A stretch of 64,000 nucleotides of DNA, from contig NZ_CP011026.1 of assembly GCF_000238395.3 (NCBI RefSeq), positions 719,877 through 783,876 of the forward strand, read 5' to 3'. Every line of letters starts with the position of its first letter. Positions within the stretch are counted from its first letter, which is position 1. The position numbers were made by a program, and so were the translations under genes. The notes under the pieces were generated by a model, which saw only the letters and a list, made by a program, of their open reading frames with translations, ran no database searches and was not told where the DNA came from. Positions 9,394 through 18,970 of the stretch are shown here, one piece after another. The DNA comes from Pseudoalteromonas arctica A 37-1-2 (lineage in GTDB: Bacteria > Pseudomonadota > Gammaproteobacteria > Enterobacterales > Alteromonadaceae).

Positions 9394-9906
9394 ATGTTTG
9401 ATCAACAATTAGCAAATACACAATTTTGGCTTAAAAAAAGCTTAAGCGACATGAGTCAAAACGAATGGGAAGCCATTTGTGATGGATGCGGAAAATGTTG
9501 TTTAAATACGTTTATTGATAGCGAAGATGAAGACGAATTTACCGCCACCGATCAGTTACGCGAAGGTGAGCAATTAATATTTACTAATATTGTATGTCAG
9601 TATCTTGATAACAAAACCTGTGGTTGTAGCGAGTACGAAAACCGCCAAACGCTTGTTCCTTCTTGTGTAAAACTCACAAAAGAAAACCTTAAAGACATCT
9701 TTTTTATGCCACAAAGCTGCAGCTACCGTCGTTTACATGAAGGTCGTGGTTTGGCTTCTTGGCACCCATTATTAAACAGTGGCGATAAAACAAAGATGCA
9801 TGAGCTAGGTATTTCTGTAAAAGACAAAACAGTAAAAGATTGCGATGTAAAGCTAGACGACTTTGATTTGTACATTGCAGAGTGGCCAACAAAGGACGCT
9901 GAGTAA
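9394..9906 (+). CDS. ycgN: YcgN family cysteine cluster protein
   Basis: A 170-residue protein of the YcgN/UPF0260 family. Cysteines form CDGCGKCC near residues 29-36, then VCQY, TCGCSEYENR, PSCVKLT and SCSYR, a pattern expected to bind metal or an Fe-S cluster. The WHPLLN motif is conserved. Length is normal. The stop codon overlaps the next start by one base (TAATG), so it is translationally coupled to the RNA methyltransferase. Function of the family is unknown. Confidence 0.9.
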   Translation: MFDQQLANTQFWLKKSLSDMSQNEWEAICDGCGKCCLNTFIDSEDEDEFTATDQLREGEQLIFTNIVCQYLDNKTCGCSEYENRQTLVPSCVKLTKENLKDIFFMPQSCSYRRLHEGRGLASWHPLLNSGDKTKMHELGISVKDKTVKDCDVKLDDFDLYIAEWPTKDAE

Positions 9907-10418
9907 TGAGCAAACAACAAGCGGTAATTGGTTTAATCAATCCTAAAAGCCCGACTAATGTTGGCGGTGTATTGCGTGCAGCAGGTTGTTACGATGCGAA
10001 ACAAGTGTTTTTTACAGGTAATCGTTACTTAAACGCTAAAAAGTTTCATACCGATACTAAGAACGCACTTGAGCGTATCCCTTTAACTGAAACTAATAGT
10101 TTAGAAGCGGTAAAACCAGAGGGCGCAACCGTTGTTGTTATTGAGCTTATTGAAGGTGCAACACCTTTACCTGAGTTTAAGCATCCTGAAAATGCGTTCT
10201 ATGTTTTTGGCCCTGAAGATGGCTCTGTGCCAAAAGACGTTTTAAAGTGGTGTGATGAAGTGGTATATATTCCAACTATTGGCTGCATGAACTTAGCGGC
10301 TACCTGTAATGTTGTTTTGTATGATCGCTTAGCTAAATTAGGCGGCGTTGAGAGTAGTGACGATACTATTATTAGCTCACGTGATACAAACAATAAAATG
10401 AGGTGGCAAAAAAGCTGA
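9906..10418 (+). CDS. SpoU/TrmH-family RNA methyltransferase
   Basis: A 170-residue SAM-dependent 2'-O-methyltransferase of the SPOUT class. Visible motifs are NPKSPTNVGGVLRAAGC (motif 1), FGPEDGSVP (motif 2) and IPTIGCMNLAATCNVVLYDR (motif 3) that builds the knotted SAM site. The length fits a catalytic domain without a separate RNA-binding domain, like TrmL. Target RNA not determinable. It is the second gene of a two-gene unit with ycgN. Confidence 0.85.
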   Translation: MSKQQAVIGLINPKSPTNVGGVLRAAGCYDAKQVFFTGNRYLNAKKFHTDTKNALERIPLTETNSLEAVKPEGATVVVIELIEGATPLPEFKHPENAFYVFGPEDGSVPKDVLKWCDEVVYIPTIGCMNLAATCNVVLYDRLAKLGGVESSDDTIISSRDTNNKMRWQKS

Positions 10419-10496
10419 TTAGTTAAGGTTTATTTGTGCAAAAATGTTAGTTTTGGCTAAACTTAAAAACATTATAAATCATAAATAGATACTAAA

Positions 10497-11390
10497 ATGC
10501 GCTGGTTTTATTTTATATTATTACTGACAAGTAGTAATTGTTTTGCTGAAACATCAGTTGAGTATTATAAAAATGGTACTCAACATGTTTTAACTGGACA
10601 TTACCACAAATCAGGAGTGCTCTATGAAGCGAAAAACCCCAAACAAACACTCCATTTAGCCACACTCGATTGGCCTCCTTATATTGGTAATAATTTATGT
10701 AATAAAGGCTGGGTTTATCAATTTTCAATTGCTCTATTAAATAGTAAGGGCTACAGCGTATATATTGAATTTTTGCCTTGGGCAAGAGCTGTACGAAATG
10801 TAGAACTAGGCAAAGCTGATATATTAATGCCTGAATACTTTATAGAAGATACAGCCCCCTCCGATTATGTTAATGGTAAAACACGTCGAGAATTACTCGG
10901 TTTATCTAATTCGTTTAAAGGTGGCGAAATTGCATTTTTAAAAAGGAAAGGCGATATAGACCGTTTCACTGGAAACTTAAAATCGCTTAAAGGGCAAAAG
11001 ATTGGTGTTGTTCGTGGGTATCAAAATACGCCTGAGTTTGATGCCATGATGGACAATGCTGAGTTTGAAGTTATTACCTCTGTTGATGATTTACAGCTTG
11101 TTCAGCTTCTGGTTGCTAAACGTGTTGATTTGATTATAGGCGACCCTCAAGTTCTTAAATTCTCTGTAACTTATTCTTCTTTAACTAAACCTGAAAAACA
11201 ATCTTTGCTTTCTTCCATTGAACAAGAAAGCATTCCTCTGCAATACAACCCTTTATATTTTGCTATTAGTAAGCTTACACCTAAATGGCTTTTAGTCTTA
11301 GAGGACATAAATGAAGGGCTTTATCAGTTTCATAATAGTGGCGAGATAGACCGTATTATCAATACGACAAATACTCAATGTAAGCCATAA
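10497..11390 (+). CDS. periplasmic solute-binding protein, SBP_bac_3-like
   Basis: A 297-residue protein with a signal peptide (MRWFYFILLLTSSNCFAE). The segments HLATLDWPPYIG, FLPWARAVRNVELGKADILM and GQKIGVVRGYQNTPEF are typical of the polar amino-acid type binding fold. No transporter genes are adjacent, as often seen for orphan SBP_bac_3 proteins in Alteromonadales, so a sensing or scavenging role is possible. Ligand unknown. Confidence 0.78.
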   Translation: MRWFYFILLLTSSNCFAETSVEYYKNGTQHVLTGHYHKSGVLYEAKNPKQTLHLATLDWPPYIGNNLCNKGWVYQFSIALLNSKGYSVYIEFLPWARAVRNVELGKADILMPEYFIEDTAPSDYVNGKTRRELLGLSNSFKGGEIAFLKRKGDIDRFTGNLKSLKGQKIGVVRGYQNTPEFDAMMDNAEFEVITSVDDLQLVQLLVAKRVDLIIGDPQVLKFSVTYSSLTKPEKQSLLSSIEQESIPLQYNPLYFAISKLTPKWLLVLEDINEGLYQFHNSGEIDRIINTTNTQCKP

Positions 11391-11394
11391 AATT

Positions 11395-11404
11395 GGAACG
11401 TTCC
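11395..11404. promoter_or_regulatory. GGAACGTTCC palindrome upstream of the sugar transporter
   Basis: A perfect 10-bp palindrome about 70 bp upstream of the GTG start. The identical palindrome recurs after the gene at 12791. Size and symmetry fit a LacI-type operator core; no regulator gene is next to it. Confidence 0.4.
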
Positions 11405-11475
11405 TTTGTTGCACTGACTAATTTATATATAAACATGTAAAATCGTTTTCAACTTGTTAATGGAGTGAAAACAAC

Positions 11476-12732
11476 GTGAGTGAAATAAATACAAATCAAT
11501 CATTCGCGGTCAACGAACAGCCAAATAAAAATTATCTGTTTCCACTGACTGCAATGACGACCCTATTTTTTTTATGGGGTTTTATTACTGTTTTAAACGA
11601 TGTACTAATACCACGATTAAAAGGCGTATTTGATTTAAGCTTTTTTGAAGCGATGCTAGTACAGTTTTGCTTTTTTGGTGCTTATTTTATTGTTTCTATC
11701 CCTGCGGGGATTTTAGTTAAGCAGTTTGGTTACAAAAAAGGGATTTTAACTGGTTTAATTGTGGCTTCAATTGGCTGTATGTTGTTTTATCCTGCTGTTG
11801 TAGTACATGAATATTGGCTATTTTTGAGCGCTTTATTTGTACTTGCCGCTGGTGTAACGGTGCTTCAGGTTTCTGCCAATCCTTATGTTGCAGCTCTTGG
11901 GAGCGAAAAAACAGCTTCTTCTCGTTTAAATTTGGCACAAGCACTTAATGCGCTTGGTACTACCGTTGGGCCTTATGTAGGTGGTTTATTATTTTTTGGT
12001 ACAGCAGGTAGTCTAGCTGCTTCTGCAGCAACTGCTGAATCTGTAAAAGTGCCTTATTTAATGCTTGCTGGTGCCTTATTACTTATCGCTATTATATTTG
12101 CCTTTATAAAGCTTCCAGAAATTGAAGCCCATAAAGAGAAAAGTAATACTGCAGTAGAATCTCGTTCATTAACTCAAGCACCGCACTTAACTATGGGTGT
12201 ACTTGCTATATTTTGTTATGTAGGCGGGGAGGTTGCCATTGGCAGCTTTTTAGTTAATTACTTTGGTGAGGCGCACATAGCAGGACTTGAAGAGCATACT
12301 GCGGCTGCACTTATTAGTTATTACTGGGGCGGGGCAATGGTAGGGCGTTTTATTGGCTCTGTATTATTACAAAAAATAGCGCCTTCTAAGGCGATCGCAT
12401 TTAATGCATTTAGTATTATTGCGCTATTGCTGATCACCATTTTTACTCAAGGTGACGTCGCTTTATATTCAGTATTGGCAATTGGTTTATTTAACTCAAT
12501 TATGTTCCCGACTATATTTTCAGTTGCAATCGAGCGACTAGGATCATTGACCAGTAAGGGTTCTGGTTGGTTGTGCTTAGCTATTGTAGGTGGTGCACTT
12601 GTACCATTACTGCAAGGGTTTATAGCTGACACAGTAAATATACAGCAAAGCTTTTTTGTTCCAATGCTATGTTATGTATTTATTGCATGGTACGGATTAA
12701 ATGTTGTTCGCTTAGCAAATAAGTGGAAATAA
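11476..12732 (+). CDS. sugar MFS transporter, FucP/GluP type
   Basis: A 418-residue inner-membrane symporter of the fucose/glucose-galactose MFS family, with 12 predicted helices. Typical elements are TTLFFLWGFITVLNDVLIP at helix 1, the AGVTVLQVSANPYVAALG helix 4-5 segment and SSRLNLAQALNALGTTVGPY. Substrate is a hexose, more probably glucose/galactose than fucose, but this is inference. The GTG start has GGAG about 10 bases upstream. Flanked by two identical palindromes, suggesting specific sugar-responsive control. Confidence 0.85.
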   Translation: MSEINTNQSFAVNEQPNKNYLFPLTAMTTLFFLWGFITVLNDVLIPRLKGVFDLSFFEAMLVQFCFFGAYFIVSIPAGILVKQFGYKKGILTGLIVASIGCMLFYPAVVVHEYWLFLSALFVLAAGVTVLQVSANPYVAALGSEKTASSRLNLAQALNALGTTVGPYVGGLLFFGTAGSLAASAATAESVKVPYLMLAGALLLIAIIFAFIKLPEIEAHKEKSNTAVESRSLTQAPHLTMGVLAIFCYVGGEVAIGSFLVNYFGEAHIAGLEEHTAAALISYYWGGAMVGRFIGSVLLQKIAPSKAIAFNAFSIIALLLITIFTQGDVALYSVLAIGLFNSIMFPTIFSVAIERLGSLTSKGSGWLCLAIVGGALVPLLQGFIADTVNIQQSFFVPMLCYVFIAWYGLNVVRLANKWK

Positions 12733-12745
12733 CAGACTATACAAG

Positions 12746-12771
12746 AGTGACTGAATACGTATTCAGTCACT
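12746..12771. terminator. 26-bp perfect palindrome after the sugar transporter
   Basis: AGTGACTGAATAC is followed directly by its reverse complement. As RNA it forms a 13-bp stem without loop-forming spacer and with little T run, so it may be a weak terminator or a protein site. Confidence 0.45.
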
Positions 12772-12790
12772 TATAAAGCTACATTTAATA

Positions 12791-12800
12791 GGAACGTTCC
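12791..12800. promoter_or_regulatory. second GGAACGTTCC palindrome
   Basis: The same 10-bp palindrome as before the sugar transporter, here about 190 bp upstream of the chemoreceptor gene. It may be an operator for the chemoreceptor, which would then belong to the same sugar regulon. Confidence 0.35.
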
Positions 12801-12989
12801 ATAAGTAATTAATACGAGTCACAATTTATTTCAATATTAGTCAGTTACCCCCTACAGCCATTTGTTTTTTAATCCTTTATCCTTATTTTTATCTAATAAC
12901 CTAGTCACAAGCCTTATTTATTAGGACATTTAGCTAAATTTTTGCTAAAACTGTATGGATAATAAAGATAAATAATAAAAAGGATGTAT

Positions 12990-14879
12990 ATGCTTAACTC
13001 GTTAAAATTCACTTCCAAAGTGACTATTGCAGCCTCTTTAATTTTGGTTTTGGTGCTAGGGTTATTTACTTTTAATAACTACATTGCGATGCGCAAGCAA
13101 ACCGAGCAGCAGTTAAGCCTAGTATTACAACAAAATTCCGAATCTGTTTCACAAAATATAGCGAGTTGGTTAAATGCAAAGTTGGCGATTGTTATATCAA
13201 TTGCTAAAACCCATAAAGCTAATGATTCTAAAGCACTCACCCTTTCACAATTAAATACTGCAGAGCTTGCCGGAAGCTTTAAAAATACGTATATAGGTAA
13301 ATCCAGCGGCACGTTTATATTAAACGATCAATCAGTTGTTTTACCTGCTGATTTTGATGCGACCTCTCGCCCTTGGTATAAATTAGTCGAAAACAAATCA
13401 AATACCGCATTTACAACTCCCTATATTGATGTGACAACTAACGAGCTTACAATTTCAGCGGTAGTACCCATGCTACAAAATGGCCAGTTTAGCGGCGTTG
13501 CAGGTGCCGATATTGATATGCAAACCGTGACTAAAATTATTAACGATATTGATTTTTTAGGTCTTGGTTATGGTTTTTTACTCGATAACAAAGGTCAAGT
13601 GTTAAGCCATCCTAATGCTAAGTTAAACTTAAAAAATACATCAGACATTTTTGGTACTAATACGCCCTTGCAAAGTGAGTTTACCCAATACGAGATCAAC
13701 GGAGAGTCTAAGCTTATCTCGTTTACAAAAATTAGTGGTATTGAAAACGTAGATTGGTACCTAGGTGTTGTCATAGATAAAGATAAAGCGTATGTCAGCG
13801 TTTCTAACTTTGGCCAAACTGCGGCTGTATTTATGGTGATAGGGATTATTACTATCATTATTATGATGCAGCTTTTATTACGCTATTTAATGCAGCCTAT
13901 GAACCGTTTAAACGATGCCATTAAAGATATAGCACAAGGCGAAGGCGATTTAACAAGGCGCTTAACCGTTGAAAATGATGATGAGTTTGGCGACTTAAGC
14001 CATTCATTTAATATTTTTATCGAAAAAATTCAGCATTCAATAGAGCAAGTAAAAGAGTCCACAGAGCAATTAGATACAGCAATTGAGAGCTTGGTATCAC
14101 AAACACATTCATCGCTGTCTATGTATGATGATCAAAGTAAACGAACCGATAGTGTTGCAGCGGCTATTAACCAGTTTTCAGCTACATCAATGGATATTTC
14201 AAATAATGCAGAGAGTGCATCGCAGCTTGCTAAAAATGCAGATGAGCACTCAACACAAAACCAAGAAGCATTAAGTCACAGTGTTACAACCATCCACCAG
14301 CTTTCAGCTAATATGGAGAAAGCTCAGCAAACTATAAACAGTTTAAATACGCACACAGCCAGTATTGGGCAAGTGCTTGAAGTTATTAAAGGTGTAAGCG
14401 AGCAAACTAATCTATTGGCACTAAATGCAGCAATAGAAGCCGCTAGAGCAGGAGAGGCAGGACGCGGTTTTGCCGTTGTAGCAGATGAAGTACGCCAATT
14501 AGCACACCGCACTCAACAATCAACGCAAGAAATTGAAGACACGGTGAGCCAGTTACAAAAAGGCTCAAACCTTGCTGTAGAGCTTATGAAAACAAGCCTT
14601 CAAGACAGTGACAAAAGCGTACAACAAGCAGATGCCGTCGGCAATTTAATGAGTCATGTTATACAAGCTATTAAGCAAATTAACGATGCAAATCATTCTG
14701 TGGCCAGTGCAACAGATGAGCAAAACCAAGTCGTTAAGTTATTAGATACTGATATTCAAACAATTAGTGCGCTTTCTATACAAGGCAAGGCTAACTTAAA
14801 TGACACACTTAACGAATGTACCAAACTAAAACAGCAGTTTAGTGCCTTAGAAAATATGGTTCAAAAGTTTAAAGTATAA
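12990..14879 (+). CDS. methyl-accepting chemotaxis protein, Cache sensor
   Basis: A 629-residue transmembrane chemoreceptor. TM1 is about residues 8-28, then a periplasmic double-Cache-like domain ([45 protein letters not shown]), TM2 about 275-295, HAMP, and a signalling domain with the conserved tip [16 protein letters not shown] and [16 protein letters not shown]. Cache domains bind amino acids, carboxylates or other small ligands. The ATG at 12990 has AAGG six bases upstream; another ATG lies at 12984. The diguanylate cyclase gene follows after 5 bases. Confidence 0.92.
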   Translation: MLNSLKFTSKVTIAASLILVLVLGLFTFNNYIAMRKQTEQQLSLVLQQNSESVSQNIASWLNAKLAIVISIAKTHKANDSKALTLSQLNTAELAGSFKNTYIGKSSGTFILNDQSVVLPADFDATSRPWYKLVENKSNTAFTTPYIDVTTNELTISAVVPMLQNGQFSGVAGADIDMQTVTKIINDIDFLGLGYGFLLDNKGQVLSHPNAKLNLKNTSDIFGTNTPLQSEFTQYEINGESKLISFTKISGIENVDWYLGVVIDKDKAYVSVSNFGQTAAVFMVIGIITIIIMMQLLLRYLMQPMNRLNDAIKDIAQGEGDLTRRLTVENDDEFGDLSHSFNIFIEKIQHSIEQVKESTEQLDTAIESLVSQTHSSLSMYDDQSKRTDSVAAAINQFSATSMDISNNAESASQLAKNADEHSTQNQEALSHSVTTIHQLSANMEKAQQTINSLNTHTASIGQVLEVIKGVSEQTNLLALNAAIEAARAGEAGRGFAVVADEVRQLAHRTQQSTQEIEDTVSQLQKGSNLAVELMKTSLQDSDKSVQQADAVGNLMSHVIQAIKQINDANHSVASATDEQNQVVKLLDTDIQTISALSIQGKANLNDTLNECTKLKQQFSALENMVQKFKV

Positions 14880-14884
14880 AATTA

Positions 14885-15967
14885 ATGACTAAAAAAAATG
14901 TGAATAAACCAAATTGGCTCAGTCTAATAAATATCGACAGTGTTTATAGCTCAGACATGCAACGCAAAGCGTTTTCTTTATTTACCATGATTGGGATATC
15001 AATTGTGGTGATTGCTGTATTAGTGTTTTTGAATTATAAGGTTTACTCACCGATACTCACTGCTTCATTAATTATCGTTAACATTACAAATATAAGCTGT
15101 TCTATCTATTTTATAAAAACGGGTAATCTGCAAGTAGTGGCATTAATAAGTATGAGCATTGTGTGCATGATGTTTGTTGCACTTGTTTATACCGGTGGTA
15201 AAGACAACACCGCGCTATATTGGCTAATGTTTTATCCTGTAGTGACGTTTGCATCTTTAGGGGTCAGATTAGGTGCTTGGTTAGGTTTTACTTTACTGTT
15301 TTCTTGTATTGTTATTTTATACGGCCCTGATTTTGGTCAAGTTAGCTATGGCGACGTAGAAAAAACACGATTTATAGCGTCCTTTTCTATGGTGTTTTTA
15401 TTCTCATTTATTGGTGAGTATTTTAGGCATAAAAGCCACATGGCTATTGCCGATATTACGCTAGAGCAAAAACAAGATGCTCATACCGACCCCCTTACTG
15501 GTATAGCAAACAGACGTTTCATTACCTCTCATTTTTTAAAGCTTGCCCAAACACGCCCAGAGCAGTACTTACCTTTTTCAATTTTGTTAATTGATTTAGA
15601 TAACTTCAAATCTTTAAACGATACGCATGGTCACGATTTTGGTGATACGGTATTGATTGAATTTACCAAGCTCCTTGAATCTCAGTTTTTGGCAACTGCG
15701 TTAAAGGCCCGTTATGGCGGTGAGGAGTTTGTTGTTATTTTACCGCAGGTTACTGTTGCTACAGCCACTGTAATAGCAAACAAATTTCGAGAGGCTGTTG
15801 CAGGGCACGTTATATTTACTGATGACAAGCAGCGTATTTCAATCACCTGTAGTATTGGTATTTCCCAAGTAAATAAAGTAACTGATTATGATGATTCGTT
15901 AAAACAAGCTGATGAAGCTCTTTATAGTGCAAAGGCTGCTGGTCGTAATAGTGTCGTCTCGAACTAG
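14885..15967 (+). CDS. membrane diguanylate cyclase (GGDEF)
   Basis: A 360-residue protein with about six N-terminal transmembrane helices (residues 25-185) and a C-terminal GGDEF domain starting at HTDPLTGIANRRF. The active loop is ARYGGEEFVV, an intact GGEEF, so it should make c-di-GMP from two GTP. The I-site RxxD is not obvious directly upstream. It follows the chemoreceptor gene within 5 bp, suggesting co-transcription. Confidence 0.9.
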   Translation: MTKKNVNKPNWLSLINIDSVYSSDMQRKAFSLFTMIGISIVVIAVLVFLNYKVYSPILTASLIIVNITNISCSIYFIKTGNLQVVALISMSIVCMMFVALVYTGGKDNTALYWLMFYPVVTFASLGVRLGAWLGFTLLFSCIVILYGPDFGQVSYGDVEKTRFIASFSMVFLFSFIGEYFRHKSHMAIADITLEQKQDAHTDPLTGIANRRFITSHFLKLAQTRPEQYLPFSILLIDLDNFKSLNDTHGHDFGDTVLIEFTKLLESQFLATALKARYGGEEFVVILPQVTVATATVIANKFREAVAGHVIFTDDKQRISITCSIGISQVNKVTDYDDSLKQADEALYSAKAAGRNSVVSN

Positions 15968-15980
15968 TTGAAGGATTAAT

Positions 15981-16595
15981 ATGTCTCAAAGTAAATTAAT
16001 ATATATTCATGACCCAATGTGTAGCTGGTGTTGGGGTTACTCACCAACCTGGCTTAAGCTAAAATCAGAGCTTGCTGGTAAAGTAGCAATTGAATATAAA
16101 GTAGGTGGATTAGCACCTGATAGCCAAGACCCAATGCCGCAAAATATGAAAGAGATGCTTGAGGGTACTTGGCATAAAATTTCAGCGCAGTTAGGTACGC
16201 AATTTAATTATAACTTTTGGCGCGATTGCCAGCCAAGGCGTTCAACGTATCCCGCATGTAGAGCCGCACTTATAGCGCGTAAAGCGGATAAAGAAGCTCA
16301 AATGGTGGCTGCAATTCAAAATGCTTATTACCTAAATGCGCAAAACCCGTCAGATGAAAGTACATTAATTAGTTTGGCTGAAAAAATTGGCTTAGATAAA
16401 AATGAGTTTACCGCGCAGCTAACGTCAAGCGAGCTTAATGATGAATTTAAAGCTGAGTTATCCTTTGTTCGTACACTACCAATCCAAGGTTTTCCCTCAC
16501 TAGTGCTTATTAAAGGTAATAAAGCATACCCAATTGAAATAAATTACACCGATTGGCATTATTCCCTTAATCAAATTAATTCAATTTTAAAATAA
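15981..16595 (+). CDS. DsbA-family thioredoxin-fold protein
   Basis: A 204-residue protein of the DsbA/FrnE-like group (COG3531). The redox motif is CSWCWG in HDPMCSWCWGYSP near the N-terminus. The cis-proline loop is probably IQGFPSLVL near residue 170. No signal peptide, so cytosolic. Probably a disulfide isomerase or oxidoreductase; partners unknown. RBS AAGGA lies before the ATG. It trails the diguanylate cyclase gene by 13 bp. Confidence 0.83.
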   Translation: MSQSKLIYIHDPMCSWCWGYSPTWLKLKSELAGKVAIEYKVGGLAPDSQDPMPQNMKEMLEGTWHKISAQLGTQFNYNFWRDCQPRRSTYPACRAALIARKADKEAQMVAAIQNAYYLNAQNPSDESTLISLAEKIGLDKNEFTAQLTSSELNDEFKAELSFVRTLPIQGFPSLVLIKGNKAYPIEINYTDWHYSLNQINSILK

Positions 16596-16836
16596 TCCAG
16601 CCTGTTTATAGGGCATTTGGCTAACAAATGCTCTTATCATCTTAAAAACCCCCTCGTAAGTCTTAATTATTACCACTGTCATAAAAGCGACTTTTTTGCG
16701 CAACATCCTTGTCATGTTTCATCTATAAACTCCTGCTCATTGAAATTATTAAGTCATAAATTATTTATATAACAAAGTTTATGACCTAAAAAAACAAACT
16801 AGCAAATCCGCTAACTAACGAGTAAAGGTGTATGCG
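16596..16836. other. promoter region of the TonB operon
   Basis: About 240 bp without a coding frame, AT-rich. It holds PhoB-box-like repeats near 16677-16715 and the RBS AAAGG before the DUF3450 start. Confidence 0.5.
16677..16715 (+). promoter_or_regulatory. PhoB-box-like 11-bp repeats before the TonB operon
   Basis: TGTCAT occurs at 16677 and again at 16710, exactly 33 bp (three 11-bp periods) apart, with degenerate copies (CGACTT, CGCAAC) in phase between them. PhoB boxes are TGTCAT-type hexamers repeated every 11 bp. The CGCAAC-ATCCT-TGTCAT half is the better box. Candidate only. Confidence 0.35.
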
Positions 16837-17589
16837 ATGAAAGGCGTTAAACCATTAATCTTAGCTGGTATTGTGGCCGCAAGTGCAGCAGTACACGCAA
16901 ACGATTTAGATAAGGTTATTGATAAAAGCAGTGAAATTAATAAATCAGCTGCGCAATCACAAACAAAAATAGACAAGATTGCAGATTCAATGCAAGGACG
17001 TTTACAGCAATTTAAAACCCTCAATAAAGAAATTGATGGTTTAGCTGTTTACAACGCTCAGCTAACTAAACAGTTAAATAATCAAGTAGAAGAGATGGAA
17101 TCTTTAAACCTGTCTATGGATCAGGTTTCTATTATTGAACGTCAAATTACGCCGCTAATGCTTAGAATGATTGAAGGCCTTGAGCAGTTTGTATCTTTAG
17201 ATATTCCATTTTTAGCTGATGAGCGCACTAAGCGTGTTACATCTTTAAATGAAATGATGAATCGTGCAGATATCAATTCAAGTGAAAAATTTCGCCGTGT
17301 ACTTGAAGCCTATCAAGTAGAAGTAGACTACGGGCGCACTATTGAAGCCTATACCGCACTTTTAAACGTGGATGACAAAGAGCGTGAAGTCGATTTTTTA
17401 CGCATTGGCCGTTTAGAGCTTATTTACTTAACACGCGATGGTAAAAAAGCAGGTAGTTGGAATGCAGATACAAAATCATTTGAAGCATTACCAGACTCTA
17501 CAATAAGCCAAATTAATAAAGGCTTACGTATTGCGCGTAAGCAACTTGCCCCAGATATGTTAACTCTGCCAGTACATGCAGCAGAATAA
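16837..17589 (+). CDS. DUF3450 family periplasmic protein of a TonB2 system
   Basis: A 250-residue protein with a signal peptide (MKGVKPLILAGIVAASAAVHA) and a long coiled coil over about residues 25-110 (repeated SEINKSAAQSQTKIDKIAD-type heptads). The C-terminal half contains TRDGKKAGSWNADTKSFEAL, typical of DUF3450. This family is nearly always the first gene of a TonB2-type exbB-exbD-tonB operon and probably couples the periplasmic side of the complex. The ATG at 16837 is chosen because AAGGTG precedes it; a GTG lies at 16828. It overlaps no neighbour. Confidence 0.85.
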   Translation: MKGVKPLILAGIVAASAAVHANDLDKVIDKSSEINKSAAQSQTKIDKIADSMQGRLQQFKTLNKEIDGLAVYNAQLTKQLNNQVEEMESLNLSMDQVSIIERQITPLMLRMIEGLEQFVSLDIPFLADERTKRVTSLNEMMNRADINSSEKFRRVLEAYQVEVDYGRTIEAYTALLNVDDKEREVDFLRIGRLELIYLTRDGKKAGSWNADTKSFEALPDSTISQINKGLRIARKQLAPDMLTLPVHAAE

Positions 17590-17599
17590 GAGGTTAAAA

Positions 17600-18967
17600 A
17601 TGAAATTGTTTACTCAAATGACAAAAATAGCTCTTTTTGCTGCAAGCCTAAGCATTACTGGTGCAAGTATAGCGGCAGAGCCTATGAATCTAGATTCATT
17701 ACTTAAAACGCTCGAAAATGGCCAATCAGCTCAAAGCGAGCAAAATAAGCAGCGCGAACAAGAGTTTACTGCTCGTCAAAACGAGCAAGTACAAACGCTT
17801 AAAAATACCCAAGCAAAGCGTAATCAAATGCTGGTGGAATCTGAGCGCTTAGAAACGCAGTTTGAAGAAAATGAAGTAAAACTTGCTAACTTAACAGACA
17901 CGCTTTCTAAACGAATGGGTTCCCTTAAAGAATTGTTTGGCGTGTTACAGCAAGTAGCAGGTGATTCTAGTAATAAGTTTGCGACATCAATTATATCTTC
18001 CCAGATTGCTGGGCGTAGTACGTTTATGGATGACCTTGCTCAAAAAATGGGTTCAACTTCAAAACTTGCTTCAATAGAAGATATTGAGAAAGTATGGTTT
18101 GAACTACAGCGCGAAATGACCGAGCAAGGCAAAGTAAGTCGTTTTAACGCAAGTGTCATTGTTGAAGGCGGTACTAAAGCACAGCAAGAAGTTGTGCGAG
18201 TGGGCGCATTTAACCTTATATCAAACGGTAAATATTTAGAGTTTAATTCCTCGACTAATTCTTTGAGTGAATTAACACGCCAACCTGTATCGCGCTTTAC
18301 TGCAACAGCAGAAGAGCTACAAAGCACTAAAAGTGGTGTAGTGCAATTTGCACTTGACCCAACAGGTGGATCTATTCTTGGTTTATTAGTACAAGCACCT
18401 GATACACAAGAACGTGTTCATCAAGGTGGCACAGTGGGTTATGTGATTTTAGGCGTGGGTGTTATTGCACTCCTTATATCACTAGAGCGTTTTTTCTCAT
18501 TATTGATTATGGGCGGTAAAATTCGTCGTCAACTTAAAGATTCAGTTGCACGTGATGACAATCCGCTTGGACGCGTAATGAAAGTAAAAGATCAATTTCC
18601 AAGTGTTTCACACGACACACTTGAGCTTAAATTAAGTGAAGCTATTTTACGTGAAATGCCAAAAGTGACGCGTAATTTAACACTTATTAAAATCATCTCT
18701 GTTGTTGCACCGCTGTTAGGTTTATTAGGTACGGTAACAGGCATGATCAATACATTCCAAGCAATCACCTTATTTGGTACCGGCGACCCTAAATTAATGG
18801 CGGGTGGTATTTCTCAAGCACTAGTAACAACGGTACTAGGCTTAGTGGTAGCAATACCAACGGTATTTTTATACACCTTACTTAATACGCGCGCTAAAAA
18901 TATTTTGTTAACTATTCAAGAGCAGAGCGCCGGTATTATTGCAGAGCGAAGCGAGAAGGGAGCATAA
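17600..18967 (+). CDS. MotA/TolQ/ExbB-family protein with periplasmic coiled-coil extension
   Basis: A 455-residue ExbB-like proton-channel subunit. Signal peptide (MKLFTQMTKIALFAASLSITGASIAA), then a coiled coil (about 35-120) and a DUF-type periplasmic domain, TM helix near 290 (TVGYVILGVGVIALLISLERFF), and the MotA/TolQ/ExbB core with TLIKIISVVAPLLGLLGTVTGMI and GGISQALVTTVLGLVVAIP. It is far longer than ordinary ExbB (about 230 residues). The GVxxxx LLGTVTGM helices carry the proton path. ATG 17600 has AGAGG upstream; an in-frame ATG at 17576 overlaps DUF3450 and is less likely. Confidence 0.88.
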   Translation: MKLFTQMTKIALFAASLSITGASIAAEPMNLDSLLKTLENGQSAQSEQNKQREQEFTARQNEQVQTLKNTQAKRNQMLVESERLETQFEENEVKLANLTDTLSKRMGSLKELFGVLQQVAGDSSNKFATSIISSQIAGRSTFMDDLAQKMGSTSKLASIEDIEKVWFELQREMTEQGKVSRFNASVIVEGGTKAQQEVVRVGAFNLISNGKYLEFNSSTNSLSELTRQPVSRFTATAEELQSTKSGVVQFALDPTGGSILGLLVQAPDTQERVHQGGTVGYVILGVGVIALLISLERFFSLLIMGGKIRRQLKDSVARDDNPLGRVMKVKDQFPSVSHDTLELKLSEAILREMPKVTRNLTLIKIISVVAPLLGLLGTVTGMINTFQAITLFGTGDPKLMAGGISQALVTTVLGLVVAIPTVFLYTLLNTRAKNILLTIQEQSAGIIAERSEKGA

Positions 18968-18970
18968 ACC

